This document shows, in pieces, positions 50,545-59,141 of a DNA stretch of 64,000 nt. The notes under the pieces were generated by a model, which saw nothing but the letters and a program-made list of their open reading frames with translations, did no database searches and was not told where the DNA came from. The DNA comes from AV40 sp035568175 (GTDB taxonomy: Bacteria; Verrucomicrobiota; Verrucomicrobiia; Chthoniobacterales; UBA10450): positions 1 through 64,000 of the forward strand of contig DATMON010000004.1 in assembly GCA_035568175.1 (NCBI GenBank). The letters run 5' to 3'. How positions within the stretch are numbered: the first letter of the stretch is position 1; each line of letters opens with the position of its first letter. Both the position numbers and the translations under genes were made by a program.

Positions 50545-50620
50545 TGTGGTGGCAGGCGTCTCGCCTGCAGACCGAGCCGAACTGGAGTGCTTCCGCAGCC
50601 GAGGACGGCTGCCGCCACAG
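50545..50620. repeat. REP pair before the BNR protein
   Basis: TGTGGTGGCAGG near 50545-50556 and the CTGCCGCCACA near 50609-50619 are inverted arms; GCAGGCGTCTCGCCTGC forms one hairpin and GCCGAGGACGGC another. The left half matches 15325-15350 reversed with one change. Confidence 0.75.
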
Positions 50621-50668
50621 AAGCCATATTCCAGTTGAACGGCACGGCAAGCTTTTCACCTTTAGCGG

Positions 50669-53600
50669 ATGATTAACTCCCTTCTCCGCTCGTGTTTGTT
50701 GTCGATCTTTGCGCTGTCGATCTTGCATTCGGCGAACGCCGTCGAGCCGAGTCCGGTGAAAACGAAAACCGGCGGCGGCGGCACAGCCACGCCGGCCGTT
50801 TCGCCGGAAAAGAAGCCGGCTCCGGCGGGCGCGATCGACGAAAAATTGTTCAACGGCATGCAGTGGCGCCAAGTCGGTCCGTTCCGCGGCGGGCGCGCAC
50901 TGGCGATCGAAGGCGTGCCGGGTGAACCCGATACTTATTATTTTGGCGCGGTTGCCGGAGGCGTTTGGAAGACAGTTGATGGCGGACAGAATTGGGCGCC
51001 GCTTTTCGATAAGGAAGATATTTCATCGATCGGCGCGGTCGCGGTCGCGCCGTCGGATCACAATGTCGTTTACGTCGGAACCGGCGAAGCAGCCATTCGC
51101 GGCAACACGACCTACGGAATCGGCGTTTACAAATCGATCGATGCCGGCAAGACGTGGAAAAACGTTGGATTAAAAGACACGCACAACATCGGCGCGTTGA
51201 TTGTCGATCCGAGAAACGAAAACGTCGCAATCGTGGCCGCGCTCGGTCACGCATTCGGCCCGAACAAAGAGCGCGGAATTTTCCGGACGGGCGATGGCGG
51301 AAAAACTTGGACGAATGTTTTGTTCAAAGACGAGAACACCGGCGGCATCGATGTCGTGTTCGATCCACACAATCCGAACATTGTTTTTGCAGCGCTTTGG
51401 CAAGCAAAACGACAGCCGTGGTTTTTCTCGAGCGGCGGCGCCGGCAGCGGTTTGTATCGCTCGGACGACAACGGCGTGACCTGGAAACGTTTGGAAGGCA
51501 ACGGTCTTCCCGAAGGAATTTTGGGAAAAATTGGAGTCGCGGTTTCCGGCGCAGACTCGAATCGCGTTTACGCAATTATCGAAGCGAAAGAAGGCGGTTT
51601 GTTTCGCTCGGACGATGCTGGCCAAAAGTGGACGCGGATCAACGACGACGGCCGGTTTCGACAGCGCGCATGGTATTTCAGCAAAGTTTACGCCGATCCG
51701 AAATCGGCGGACACGGTTTATCTTTTAAACACGGGCGCCTTCAAATCGGTCGACGGGGGCAAAACATTTAATCTCCTTCCCGCGCGCCATGGAGATCATC
51801 ACGGTCTGTGGATCGATCCACAGAATCCGAATCGGGTCGGCAACGCGAATGACGGCGGCGTAGCCATTTCGATCGACGGCGGAAAAACCTGGACGACGCA
51901 AAACAACCAGCCAACCGCGCAGTTTTATCACGTCGCAGTCGACAATGCGTTTCCGTATCACATTTACGGGGCGCAACAGGACAACTCGAACGTTTGCATC
52001 GCGAGCCGGACGGATTCGGGCGTGATCGGTCCTCAAGATTGGTATCCCGCCGGCGGCGGCGAGTGTGGCTTCGTGATTCCTGATCCGCGCGATTGGCACA
52101 TCATTTACTCGAACAGCGAAGGCTACATCGCGCGTTACAACAAGACCAAAGAAGACGATCAAGACATCAGTCCGGTGCCGATCGATAATTCCGGACGCGG
52201 GGCTGTCGATCTTGTGCACCGTTTTCAGTGGGTCTCGCCGCTTCTGCTGTCGCCGCACAATCCCGATGTCATCTACACCGCGGCGGAATGCGTTTTTAAA
52301 TCAGCCGATCACGGCCAGAGCTGGACAAAGATCAGCGAAGATCTGACGCGCAATGAGAAGACGAAGCAGCAACCAAGCGGCGGTCCGCTGACCAACGACA
52401 TCACATCGGTCGAATATTACGACACGATCTTTGCGTTGACTGAGTCGCCGGTGGACAAAGGCACGTTGTGGGCCGGGAGCGATGACGGATTGATTCATGT
52501 CAGCGCCGATGATGGCGCGCACTGGAGCGACGTCAGTCCGAAAATGCCGGAGTGGAGCACGGTCGATTTGATTGAAGCATCGCCGAGCGACGGCAAGACC
52601 GCTTATGCCGCGGTTGATCGACATAAACTCGACGACTTCAAGCCATACATCTTCAAGACGACCGATCTCGGCAAAACATGGACGTCGATCGTGAACGGAA
52701 TTCCGGACGGCGCGTTCGTGCATGCGGTGCGTGAAGATCCAAAAAAGAAAGAATTGCTTTATGCCGGCACTGAGCTGGGCGTTTACGTCTCGTTTGACGG
52801 CGGTGCACACTGGCAGCCGTTGCAATTAAATCTGCCGCGCTCGCCGATTCACGATTTGGTCGTCAAAGACGATGATCTGGTCGCGGCAACCCACGGCCGA
52901 TCGTTTTGGGTGTTGGACAATCTCACCCCGCTGCGGCAGTTGAGTGCGCAATCAGCGGCTGCGGATTTCATTCTTTATCAACCGGAAACCGCATTCCGTT
53001 TGCATTACCCGGAAGAATTCGACAAACGCCAGCCGGTCGGAGACAACCCGCCCGCGGGCGCGATGATCGATTATTATCTCAAGACCGCGCCGAAAGATGA
53101 AGTGACGCTCGATATTCTCGACGCGCAGGGAAAAGTCATCCGACATCTGTCGAACAAAGAGAAGAAGGAAGGCGAACAGCCGCCGGAATGGCCGGACCGG
53201 GTCGAACGCGTCAAAACGATTCTGGCGAATGAAGGAATGAACCGGTTCGCGTGGGATCTGCGTTACAACGATCCGGTGCAAACACCGGGCGCGTTCTATG
53301 GCGGAACGGGTCCGAAAGGGCCGCTCGCCTTGCCCGGCGATTATCAGGTTAAGCTGACGGCCGCGGGAAAAGCGCAGACCGCGTCTTTGAAAGTGGTGAT
53401 CGACCCGCGCAACAAAGGATCAGAAGCCGCGTTGCAAAAGCAATTCGCGTTGTCGACGCAGGTGACCGATCGCATTTCACAACTCCACCAGGCGATCAAT
53501 GAAATTCGCGACCTCAAAGCACAAATCAAGACTCTCCATTTTCGTTTCGGCGACGATGAAAAGCTCAAATCTGCGCTCGCGTCCGCGGACGATCTCGACC

Positions 53601-53926
53601 ACAAAATGTCCGACGTCGAAAAAGAGCTGATTCAGGTAAACATGAAAGGCTCCGAGGGAAATCTCGCGTTCCCGAGCATGTTGAACGAACGCTTTGATTC
53701 GTTCAGTCATTTTATCGACGCCGGCGACGCGACCGAGCCGACCAAACCGCAGCTGGAGGTCTTTCAAACGCTAAGCAAACAATTGGATGAGCAATTGACA
53801 AAATGGTCGCAGATCAAATCGCAGGACGTGGCGAAAGTCAGCGATATGATCAAACAGGCGAATTTGCCGGGCCTCATCATTACACCACCGAAAACCGAGC
53901 CGCCGAAAGAAACGAAGTCCTCCTAG
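50669..53926 (+). CDS. Large secreted BNR/sortilin-type beta-propeller protein
   Basis: 1,085 residues. A signal peptide (MINSLLRSCLLSIFALSILH) is followed by many BNR/Asp-box motifs of the type SxDxGxTW: VDGGQNWAPL, SIDAGKTWKN, TGDGGKTWTN, SDDNGVTWKR, SDDAGQKWTR, SIDGGKTWTT, SADHGQSWTK, SADDGAHWSD and TTDLGKTWTS. This is the VPS10/sortilin-type glycosyl-hydrolase-like group seen in many soil bacteria. The last 260 residues form a separate region with a coiled-coil end (QINEIRDLKAQIKTL-like and VSDMIKQANLPGL). No catalytic site is assigned. It could bind or process extracellular peptides or sugars. Confidence 0.88.
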   Translation: MINSLLRSCLLSIFALSILHSANAVEPSPVKTKTGGGGTATPAVSPEKKPAPAGAIDEKLFNGMQWRQVGPFRGGRALAIEGVPGEPDTYYFGAVAGGVWKTVDGGQNWAPLFDKEDISSIGAVAVAPSDHNVVYVGTGEAAIRGNTTYGIGVYKSIDAGKTWKNVGLKDTHNIGALIVDPRNENVAIVAALGHAFGPNKERGIFRTGDGGKTWTNVLFKDENTGGIDVVFDPHNPNIVFAALWQAKRQPWFFSSGGAGSGLYRSDDNGVTWKRLEGNGLPEGILGKIGVAVSGADSNRVYAIIEAKEGGLFRSDDAGQKWTRINDDGRFRQRAWYFSKVYADPKSADTVYLLNTGAFKSVDGGKTFNLLPARHGDHHGLWIDPQNPNRVGNANDGGVAISIDGGKTWTTQNNQPTAQFYHVAVDNAFPYHIYGAQQDNSNVCIASRTDSGVIGPQDWYPAGGGECGFVIPDPRDWHIIYSNSEGYIARYNKTKEDDQDISPVPIDNSGRGAVDLVHRFQWVSPLLLSPHNPDVIYTAAECVFKSADHGQSWTKISEDLTRNEKTKQQPSGGPLTNDITSVEYYDTIFALTESPVDKGTLWAGSDDGLIHVSADDGAHWSDVSPKMPEWSTVDLIEASPSDGKTAYAAVDRHKLDDFKPYIFKTTDLGKTWTSIVNGIPDGAFVHAVREDPKKKELLYAGTELGVYVSFDGGAHWQPLQLNLPRSPIHDLVVKDDDLVAATHGRSFWVLDNLTPLRQLSAQSAAADFILYQPETAFRLHYPEEFDKRQPVGDNPPAGAMIDYYLKTAPKDEVTLDILDAQGKVIRHLSNKEKKEGEQPPEWPDRVERVKTILANEGMNRFAWDLRYNDPVQTPGAFYGGTGPKGPLALPGDYQVKLTAAGKAQTASLKVVIDPRNKGSEAALQKQFALSTQVTDRISQLHQAINEIRDLKAQIKTLHFRFGDDEKLKSALASADDLDHKMSDVEKELIQVNMKGSEGNLAFPSMLNERFDSFSHFIDAGDATEPTKPQLEVFQTLSKQLDEQLTKWSQIKSQDVAKVSDMIKQANLPGLIITPPKTEPPKETKSS

Positions 53927-53987
53927 CCGCTGAGAATTTTCCATTCAAACTCCAGGCCGGACTGGCTCGTTCGCTCGACGTGACAAA

Positions 53988-54704
53988 ATGACGAAGATCG
54001 ACCAAGCAGTGCTGCTGGCGGCTGGCCGCGGAACGCGGATGCGCGAGCTGACGGCGGATTTGCCGAAACCGATGATTGAAGTGCGCGGGAAACCGGTCCT
54101 ACAACACATCGTCGAAGGGTTGCGTGATGCCGGTATTCAAAGATTTCTGGTCATCGTTGGTTATCGGGCCGATGCGGTGCAGAATTTCTTCGGCGACGGC
54201 CTTCGTTACAAGATCGACATCCAGTATACGACGCAGGTTGCGCAGGATGGCACCGGCCGGGTGGTCGATCTGGCACGGAATTTCGTGGGCGATTCCGCCT
54301 TTGTTCTGGCCTACGGCGACATTCTGGTCGCGCCCGAGAACTACAAACGGATTGTCGATCTTGCCGACGACGTGGAGGCGCTGATCAGCCTGACGCGCGG
54401 CGAGGACGTGAGCAAAGGCGGCGCAGCTTTTCTGAATGACAAATTCGAGCTTGTCGATCTGCGCGAGAAATCAAAGCCGGGCGAAGCCACGAGCCCATGG
54501 TACAACGCCGGTCTCTACGCGTTTCGAACGAGCATTTTTAATTTCACCGCGGAATTGAAACCGTCGCCGCGCGGCGAATACGAACTGACCGACGCGATTC
54601 GTGAGCTGGCGCAGTCCGGCAAGAAAGTGAAGGCGTTGGAACTAACGGGCGAATGGGCCGATGTGCGCGACCCGGAAACGCTGGCAAAGCTGAACGCGTT
54701 GTAG
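53988..54704 (+). CDS. Sugar-phosphate nucleotidyltransferase
   Basis: 238 residues. AVLLAAGRGTRMRELTADLP with KPMIEVRGKPVLQHIVEGLR is the GxGTRM...KP nucleotide-binding pattern of the RmlA/GlmU-type NTP_transferase family. FVLAYGDILV has the metal-binding Asp, and YNAGLYAF and GEYELTDAI match the second half. It should make an NDP-sugar or CDP-activated alcohol. Short for RmlA, closer to mannose-1-phosphate guanylyltransferase-like short members. The TAG stop is formed by the GTAGC start of a REP pair. Confidence 0.85.
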   Translation: MTKIDQAVLLAAGRGTRMRELTADLPKPMIEVRGKPVLQHIVEGLRDAGIQRFLVIVGYRADAVQNFFGDGLRYKIDIQYTTQVAQDGTGRVVDLARNFVGDSAFVLAYGDILVAPENYKRIVDLADDVEALISLTRGEDVSKGGAAFLNDKFELVDLREKSKPGEATSPWYNAGLYAFRTSIFNFTAELKPSPRGEYELTDAIRELAQSGKKVKALELTGEWADVRDPETLAKLNAL

Positions 54705-54765
54705 CTGCCGGCGTCCTCATCGGCAGTTTCGAAGAATTCTGCCGCCAGAGACGGCGGGGAGCTAC
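54701..54765. repeat. REP pair at the nucleotidyltransferase/pssA convergent ends
   Basis: GTAGCT (54701-54706) and AGCTAC (54760-54765) are the arms; GCCGGCGTCCTCATCGGC and GCCGCCAGAGACGGC form hairpins. It supplies the nucleotidyltransferase stop TAG (54702-54704) and is of the same family as 35613-35678. Confidence 0.78.
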
Positions 54766-54778
54766 AACATCGCGGGCG

Positions 54779-55615
54779 TTACGAAACTTGCTCGGTCGGC
54801 TCTTCGGCTCCTTCTTCGCCGATTTCTTCCTCGATCTCGCGACGCCATTCGCGGGAGAGCCAGGGTCGCAGAAAACCGTAAAGCAAATAAGAAAGAAACA
54901 ACACGGCCGGCATCCATTGGTAGAACATCGCCGTGAGAATGAGAAGAACGCTGATCACGAGAAAACGCGGGATCGATTTTTGTGTCTTCCAATTGATCGC
55001 CTTGAAACTGGGATACTCGAACCGGCTGAACATCATGAATGAAAGAAAAAGCAGCAGTGGAGGCAAAACGAATTTCCATTTGCCGAGATGATGTTCGCCT
55101 TCGGCGAGCCAGAGTAAAAACAACGTGATCGACGCGATGAGTCCGGCCGCGGCGGGAATCGGAAAACCAGTGAAGTTTTTCGCACCGTTAGTGCTGGCCT
55201 CTCTTTCGTGGTTGGCCGACGCGGTATTGAAACGAGCCAGACGCAGCGCGCCACAAGAGAGGTAAACGAAAGCGATGATCCAACAGGCGTTCGGAAATTC
55301 ATTGAGGACGACGCGATAGACCATCAAAGCCGGAGCCAGCCCGAATGAAACGATGTCGGCAAGGGAATCGAACTCACGACCAAATGGGCTTTCGTGACCG
55401 CCCAAACGTGCCAACCGGCCGTCTAAGAAATCGAAAACGAAGGCTCCAAGGATGAACCAGATTGCAGCGTGAAAGAGATCGGCGGCGGCATCCGCGTTTG
55501 TGCTTTGCAAAAGCGCGCCTTCCAAAATCTTGAGCGTGGCAGTGAATCCGCAAAACAGATTCCCCGCCGTCATTAGATTCGGCAGGAGATAAATCTTGGA
55601 CGGTTGGTCGTTCAT
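54779..55615 (-). CDS. pssA: CDP-diacylglycerol-serine O-phosphatidyltransferase
   Basis: 278 residues with about eight membrane segments. The CDP-alcohol signature is visible: FDFLDGRLARLGGHESPFGR and EFDSLAD (DG..AR...G...D...D). It joins serine to CDP-diacylglycerol. The ATGA overlap with the psd gene puts the two steps of phosphatidylethanolamine synthesis in one operon. An acidic tail (EIEEEIGEEGAEEPTEQ) lies at the C-terminus. Confidence 0.95.
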   Translation of the reverse strand: MNDQPSKIYLLPNLMTAGNLFCGFTATLKILEGALLQSTNADAAADLFHAAIWFILGAFVFDFLDGRLARLGGHESPFGREFDSLADIVSFGLAPALMVYRVVLNEFPNACWIIAFVYLSCGALRLARFNTASANHEREASTNGAKNFTGFPIPAAAGLIASITLFLLWLAEGEHHLGKWKFVLPPLLLFLSFMMFSRFEYPSFKAINWKTQKSIPRFLVISVLLILTAMFYQWMPAVLFLSYLLYGFLRPWLSREWRREIEEEIGEEGAEEPTEQVS

Positions 55616-56247
55616 GGATCGCGGAGCCGTGCAATGATTGTCGATCCACCAGCCACGTGTTCGCCCGCTTTCACCAGCACGCTGGCGGTGAGCGGCAAGT
55701 ATACTTCCGTTCGCGAGCCAAAGCGAATCATTCCAAAGCGGTCGCCTTTGCTGAGCTCATCCCCCACATCTGCCCAGGCGACGATGCGTCTGGCAATGGC
55801 GCCGGTGAGCTGCCGCACCACGATCGTTGCGCGCGGATTTTCGAACGCCCAAGTCATTGCTTCGTTTTTTTCCGAGCAATCCGGACTGCGCGCATCGAGA
55901 AAAAGTCCTTGGTGGTGTTGGCGGTAAATGATTCGGCCATCAATCGGCGCACGATTCGTGTGCACGTCGAAAATCGACAGGAAAATCCCCACCCGACGCA
56001 TTTTCGTTTTCAAAGTTTCGCTCTCTTCGACTTCGGAAATGTCCATCACGGTTCCGTCAGCCGCCGCAACGACGGCGTTTCGATCAGCCGGGATATTTCG
56101 CTCTGGATCTCGAAAAAAGAAAAGCGTGTAGAGAATCAAAACGAGGAAAAGCAGCGAAAACCACGCGCTAAAAAACCAGCTTACAAGCGCGAACAAAAAT
56201 AAAATCGCGAGGATCCAGCGAGCTTCAGCGACAGTTTGGAGGCGCAT
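55612..56247 (-). CDS. psd: Phosphatidylserine decarboxylase
   Basis: 211 residues of the short, membrane-associated form. Two N-terminal hydrophobic segments, then VVAAADGTVMDISEVEE, GIFLSIFDVHTNRAPIDGRI, RATIVVRQLTGAIARRIVAW and the RFGSRTEVYLP motif in which the Gly-Ser bond is cut to make the pyruvoyl cofactor. Size and the GS motif fit the archaeal/short bacterial Psd. ATGA overlap with pssA. Confidence 0.95.
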   Translation of the reverse strand: MRLQTVAEARWILAILFLFALVSWFFSAWFSLLFLVLILYTLFFFRDPERNIPADRNAVVAAADGTVMDISEVEESETLKTKMRRVGIFLSIFDVHTNRAPIDGRIIYRQHHQGLFLDARSPDCSEKNEAMTWAFENPRATIVVRQLTGAIARRIVAWADVGDELSKGDRFGMIRFGSRTEVYLPLTASVLVKAGEHVAGGSTIIARLRDP

Positions 56248-56439
56248 GAGGAGCGCACATTTTCGGGGTGTAAAAGATGCAGGTCAAGCAGGCAAAAAAG
56301 GGTGTGAATAAGTCAATACCGTCGACCACAATATCATGGGTTTGGGCCGACCCGGGCCTCCAACCGGTAGCGGAAATAAGTCGCTTGTGGGCACGAGATT
56401 ATTAGTTGTTTTTTGACTCGTTTTCGCTAGCTTCTTTCG

Positions 56440-59040
56440 ATGCCAGCTCGAGCCGCCGTCGCTGTCGATGAAGACGACGACAAATCCAGCGATAAGAATC
56501 GCCAGCGCGACTCTTCCAACGTCAATAAATCGCAAAAATACGACGCGGCTCAGATTGACAAGCTGGAAGGTTTGGAGGCGGTCCGGAAACGCCCCGGCAT
56601 GTACATCGGCGACCCGGACGAGCGCGGTTTACACCACCTGGTATTCGAAGTTGTCGACAATTCGATCGACGAACATCTGGCCGGATATTGCGACAAGATC
56701 GACGTAGACGTTCACGTCGATGGCAGCGTTTCGGTTCGCGACAATGGCCGCGGCATTCCGGTCGATATTCATCCGAAATGGAAAATGCCGGCCGTCGAGC
56801 TCGTCCTGACGAACCTGCACGCGGGCGGAAAATTCGGGCAAGGCGCTTACAAATATTCTGGCGGTCTGCACGGGGTCGGCGCGAAGTGCACCAACGCGCT
56901 TTCGGAATGGTTCAAGGTAGAAGTTTCGCGCGACGGCAAGGTCTATCATATGGCCTTCGCCCAGGGAAAAACGACGAAAAAGCTGGAAGTCATCGGCGAG
57001 GTTAAGGCCAAGAAGGCAACCGGCACACTGATCACGTTCCTGCCAGATCCGACGATCTTCACGATCACCACGGAATTTAAATTCGAGCGGTTGGCGACAC
57101 GATTGCGCGAGCTCGCGTTCTTAAATCCTGGGCTCGAGATCAATCTGACCGATGAACGCGGCGATTCGCCAAAGAAGGAAACCTTTCTCTACAAGCACGG
57201 CATTGAGGAATTCGTAAAGCAGCTCGGCGAAAACAAACAGGTGCTACACCCGAAGCCGATTGTGATCGAGCGACAGCGCGACGAAGTATTTGTCGATGTC
57301 GTCCTGCAATACAACGATAGCTACAACGACCAGATTTTGCCGTTTGCCAATTCGATTCCGAATCCGGACGGCGGCACGCATCTCACCGGGTTCCGGACGG
57401 CGCTGACCAAAGCGGTCAATCAATACGCAAAGTCGAACAGCTTGATGAAGGAAAAGGACCCGTCGATTTCCGGCGATGATGTCCGCGAAGGTTTGATCTG
57501 CGTGCTCAGCATCAAACTTCCGAATCCACGGTTCGAATCACAAACCAAAGTGAAACTCGTGAACACCGAGATCGACGGCATCGTCAACTCGGCCGTTTAC
57601 GAAGGTTTGATGACCTTCTTCGACAAGAATCCGCCGATCGCGCGACGGATTTTCGAGAAAATCCTAACCGCGGCGCGCGCGCGGGAAGCGGCACGCAAAG
57701 CGCGCGAGACGATCCGCAAGGGTGCGCTGACCGGCGGCGGCTTGCCCGGGAAACTGGCCGATTGCTCCGAGCGCGACCCGGAATTAACCGAGCTGTATAT
57801 CGTGGAGGGTGATTCCGCTGGCGGATCCGCCAAACAAGGGCGCGACCGAATGACACAGGCGATCCTCCCGATCCGGGGAAAACTGATCAACGTCGAGAAG
57901 GCGCGCGAAGACCAATTCCTCAAGAACACCGAAATTCAGGCGATGATTACGGCTATTGGCACGGGGATCGGCAAAGCGAGAGAAGATGGAAACGGCAAAG
58001 ATGAAGGCCGCTTCGACATGTCTAAGCTGCGCTATGGGAAGATCATCATCATGACGGACGCTGACGTCGATGGATCGCACATTCGAACGCTGTTGTTGAC
58101 GTTTTTCTTCCGTCAGATGAACGAGCTGGTGCGAGCCGGCAAAATTTACATCGCGCAGCCGCCGCTTTACCAAATCAAGCGCAAGAAGCGCGAAGAGTAC
58201 GTCGATGACGACGTCCAGCTGAACAAGATCCTGATTTCACTCGGGGCCGAAGACGTGAAGCTGAAGAATCTCGCTGACAGCAAAGAGATCACCGCGGCGC
58301 AGCTAAAAGATATTCTCGAGTCTCTCGAGAAATTGGCGAAGCTAAGCGAAGTGGTTCGCCGGCATGGCGGTGATTTCGAGGCGTATCTGGAAGAGCGCAA
58401 TTCCAAGTCCGGGAAGCTGCCGACCTATCTCGTCAAAGTCCGGGAGGGGAACGATGAGACCGTCCACTATTTTCACGACGAGAAAGGGGTCCGGAAGTTT
58501 CACGAATCCAATCTTGATCTCAATTTGTTCGACACCCAGATCGAACAGGAGCTGTTGCCATTGGGCGATGTCCAAGCACCGGCGGCGAAAACCAACGGCG
58601 TCCGTCGCCGCGCCAAATTAGTTGAGCTCCACGAATCGGCTGCAATCCAGAAAATCATCGCTGAGCTGGCGCGCAAGGGTTTGAAAGTCGATCACTACGC
58701 GGCGAGCGATCGCCCGATTTTCGAATTGATCGAAGGCGAAGGCGAGAAAGCGCTCACCCACCCCCTCTTCTCCATCCCGGAGATCCTCGAGAAGATTTTG
58801 GAGATCGGACGGCGTGGTGTGCAGATCAAGCGATTCAAAGGACTCGGCGAAATGAACGCCAAAGAATTGTTCGAGACGACGATGAATCCGGAGAAGCGCA
58901 AATTGCTCAAGGTCGATTTGAATGACGACAACGCGGTCGATGCCGACAAAATGTTTACGATTCTGATGGGGGACGTGGTCGAGCCGCGGCGCCAATTCAT
59001 CGAGGACAACGCATTGAACGTCCGAAACCTGGACGTTTAA
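56440..59040 (+). CDS. gyrB: DNA gyrase subunit B
   Basis: 866 residues, ATP-dependent supercoiling together with GyrA. YIGDPDERGLHHLVFEVVDN and SIDEHLAGYCDKIDVDVHVD with DNGRGIPVDIHPK form the GHKL ATP site; YSGGLHGVGAKCTNALSEWF follows, and the Toprim domain holds IVEGDSAGGSAKQGRDR, ILPIRGKLINVEKA and DADVDGSHIRTLLLTFFFRQ. There is an insertion of about 150 residues between the Toprim halves (residues about 590-740, SLGAEDVKLKNLADSKEITA), known in some GyrB proteins. An acidic N-terminal extension of about 35 residues is present. Start ATG 56440. Confidence 0.96.
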   Translation: MPARAAVAVDEDDDKSSDKNRQRDSSNVNKSQKYDAAQIDKLEGLEAVRKRPGMYIGDPDERGLHHLVFEVVDNSIDEHLAGYCDKIDVDVHVDGSVSVRDNGRGIPVDIHPKWKMPAVELVLTNLHAGGKFGQGAYKYSGGLHGVGAKCTNALSEWFKVEVSRDGKVYHMAFAQGKTTKKLEVIGEVKAKKATGTLITFLPDPTIFTITTEFKFERLATRLRELAFLNPGLEINLTDERGDSPKKETFLYKHGIEEFVKQLGENKQVLHPKPIVIERQRDEVFVDVVLQYNDSYNDQILPFANSIPNPDGGTHLTGFRTALTKAVNQYAKSNSLMKEKDPSISGDDVREGLICVLSIKLPNPRFESQTKVKLVNTEIDGIVNSAVYEGLMTFFDKNPPIARRIFEKILTAARAREAARKARETIRKGALTGGGLPGKLADCSERDPELTELYIVEGDSAGGSAKQGRDRMTQAILPIRGKLINVEKAREDQFLKNTEIQAMITAIGTGIGKAREDGNGKDEGRFDMSKLRYGKIIIMTDADVDGSHIRTLLLTFFFRQMNELVRAGKIYIAQPPLYQIKRKKREEYVDDDVQLNKILISLGAEDVKLKNLADSKEITAAQLKDILESLEKLAKLSEVVRRHGGDFEAYLEERNSKSGKLPTYLVKVREGNDETVHYFHDEKGVRKFHESNLDLNLFDTQIEQELLPLGDVQAPAAKTNGVRRRAKLVELHESAAIQKIIAELARKGLKVDHYAASDRPIFELIEGEGEKALTHPLFSIPEILEKILEIGRRGVQIKRFKGLGEMNAKELFETTMNPEKRKLLKVDLNDDNAVDADKMFTILMGDVVEPRRQFIEDNALNVRNLDV

Positions 59041-59136
59041 AATGACGCCGCACGAATGTCGAATGCCGAACAAAGAATTCTTCGGTCACGCGCTTGGTCA
59101 TTATTCCGGCATTCGTCATTCGTCATTCGTCATTAA
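59041..59136. repeat. Self-complementary CGTCATT word array
   Basis: Left arm AATGACGCCGCACGAATGTC with GAATGCCGAA (59041-59070), right arm ATTCCGGCATTCGTCATTCG and TCATTCGTCATT (59103-59134), period 7. It bridges gyrB and gyrA and would fold in the joint transcript. Confidence 0.7.
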
Positions 59137-59141
59137 ATCTC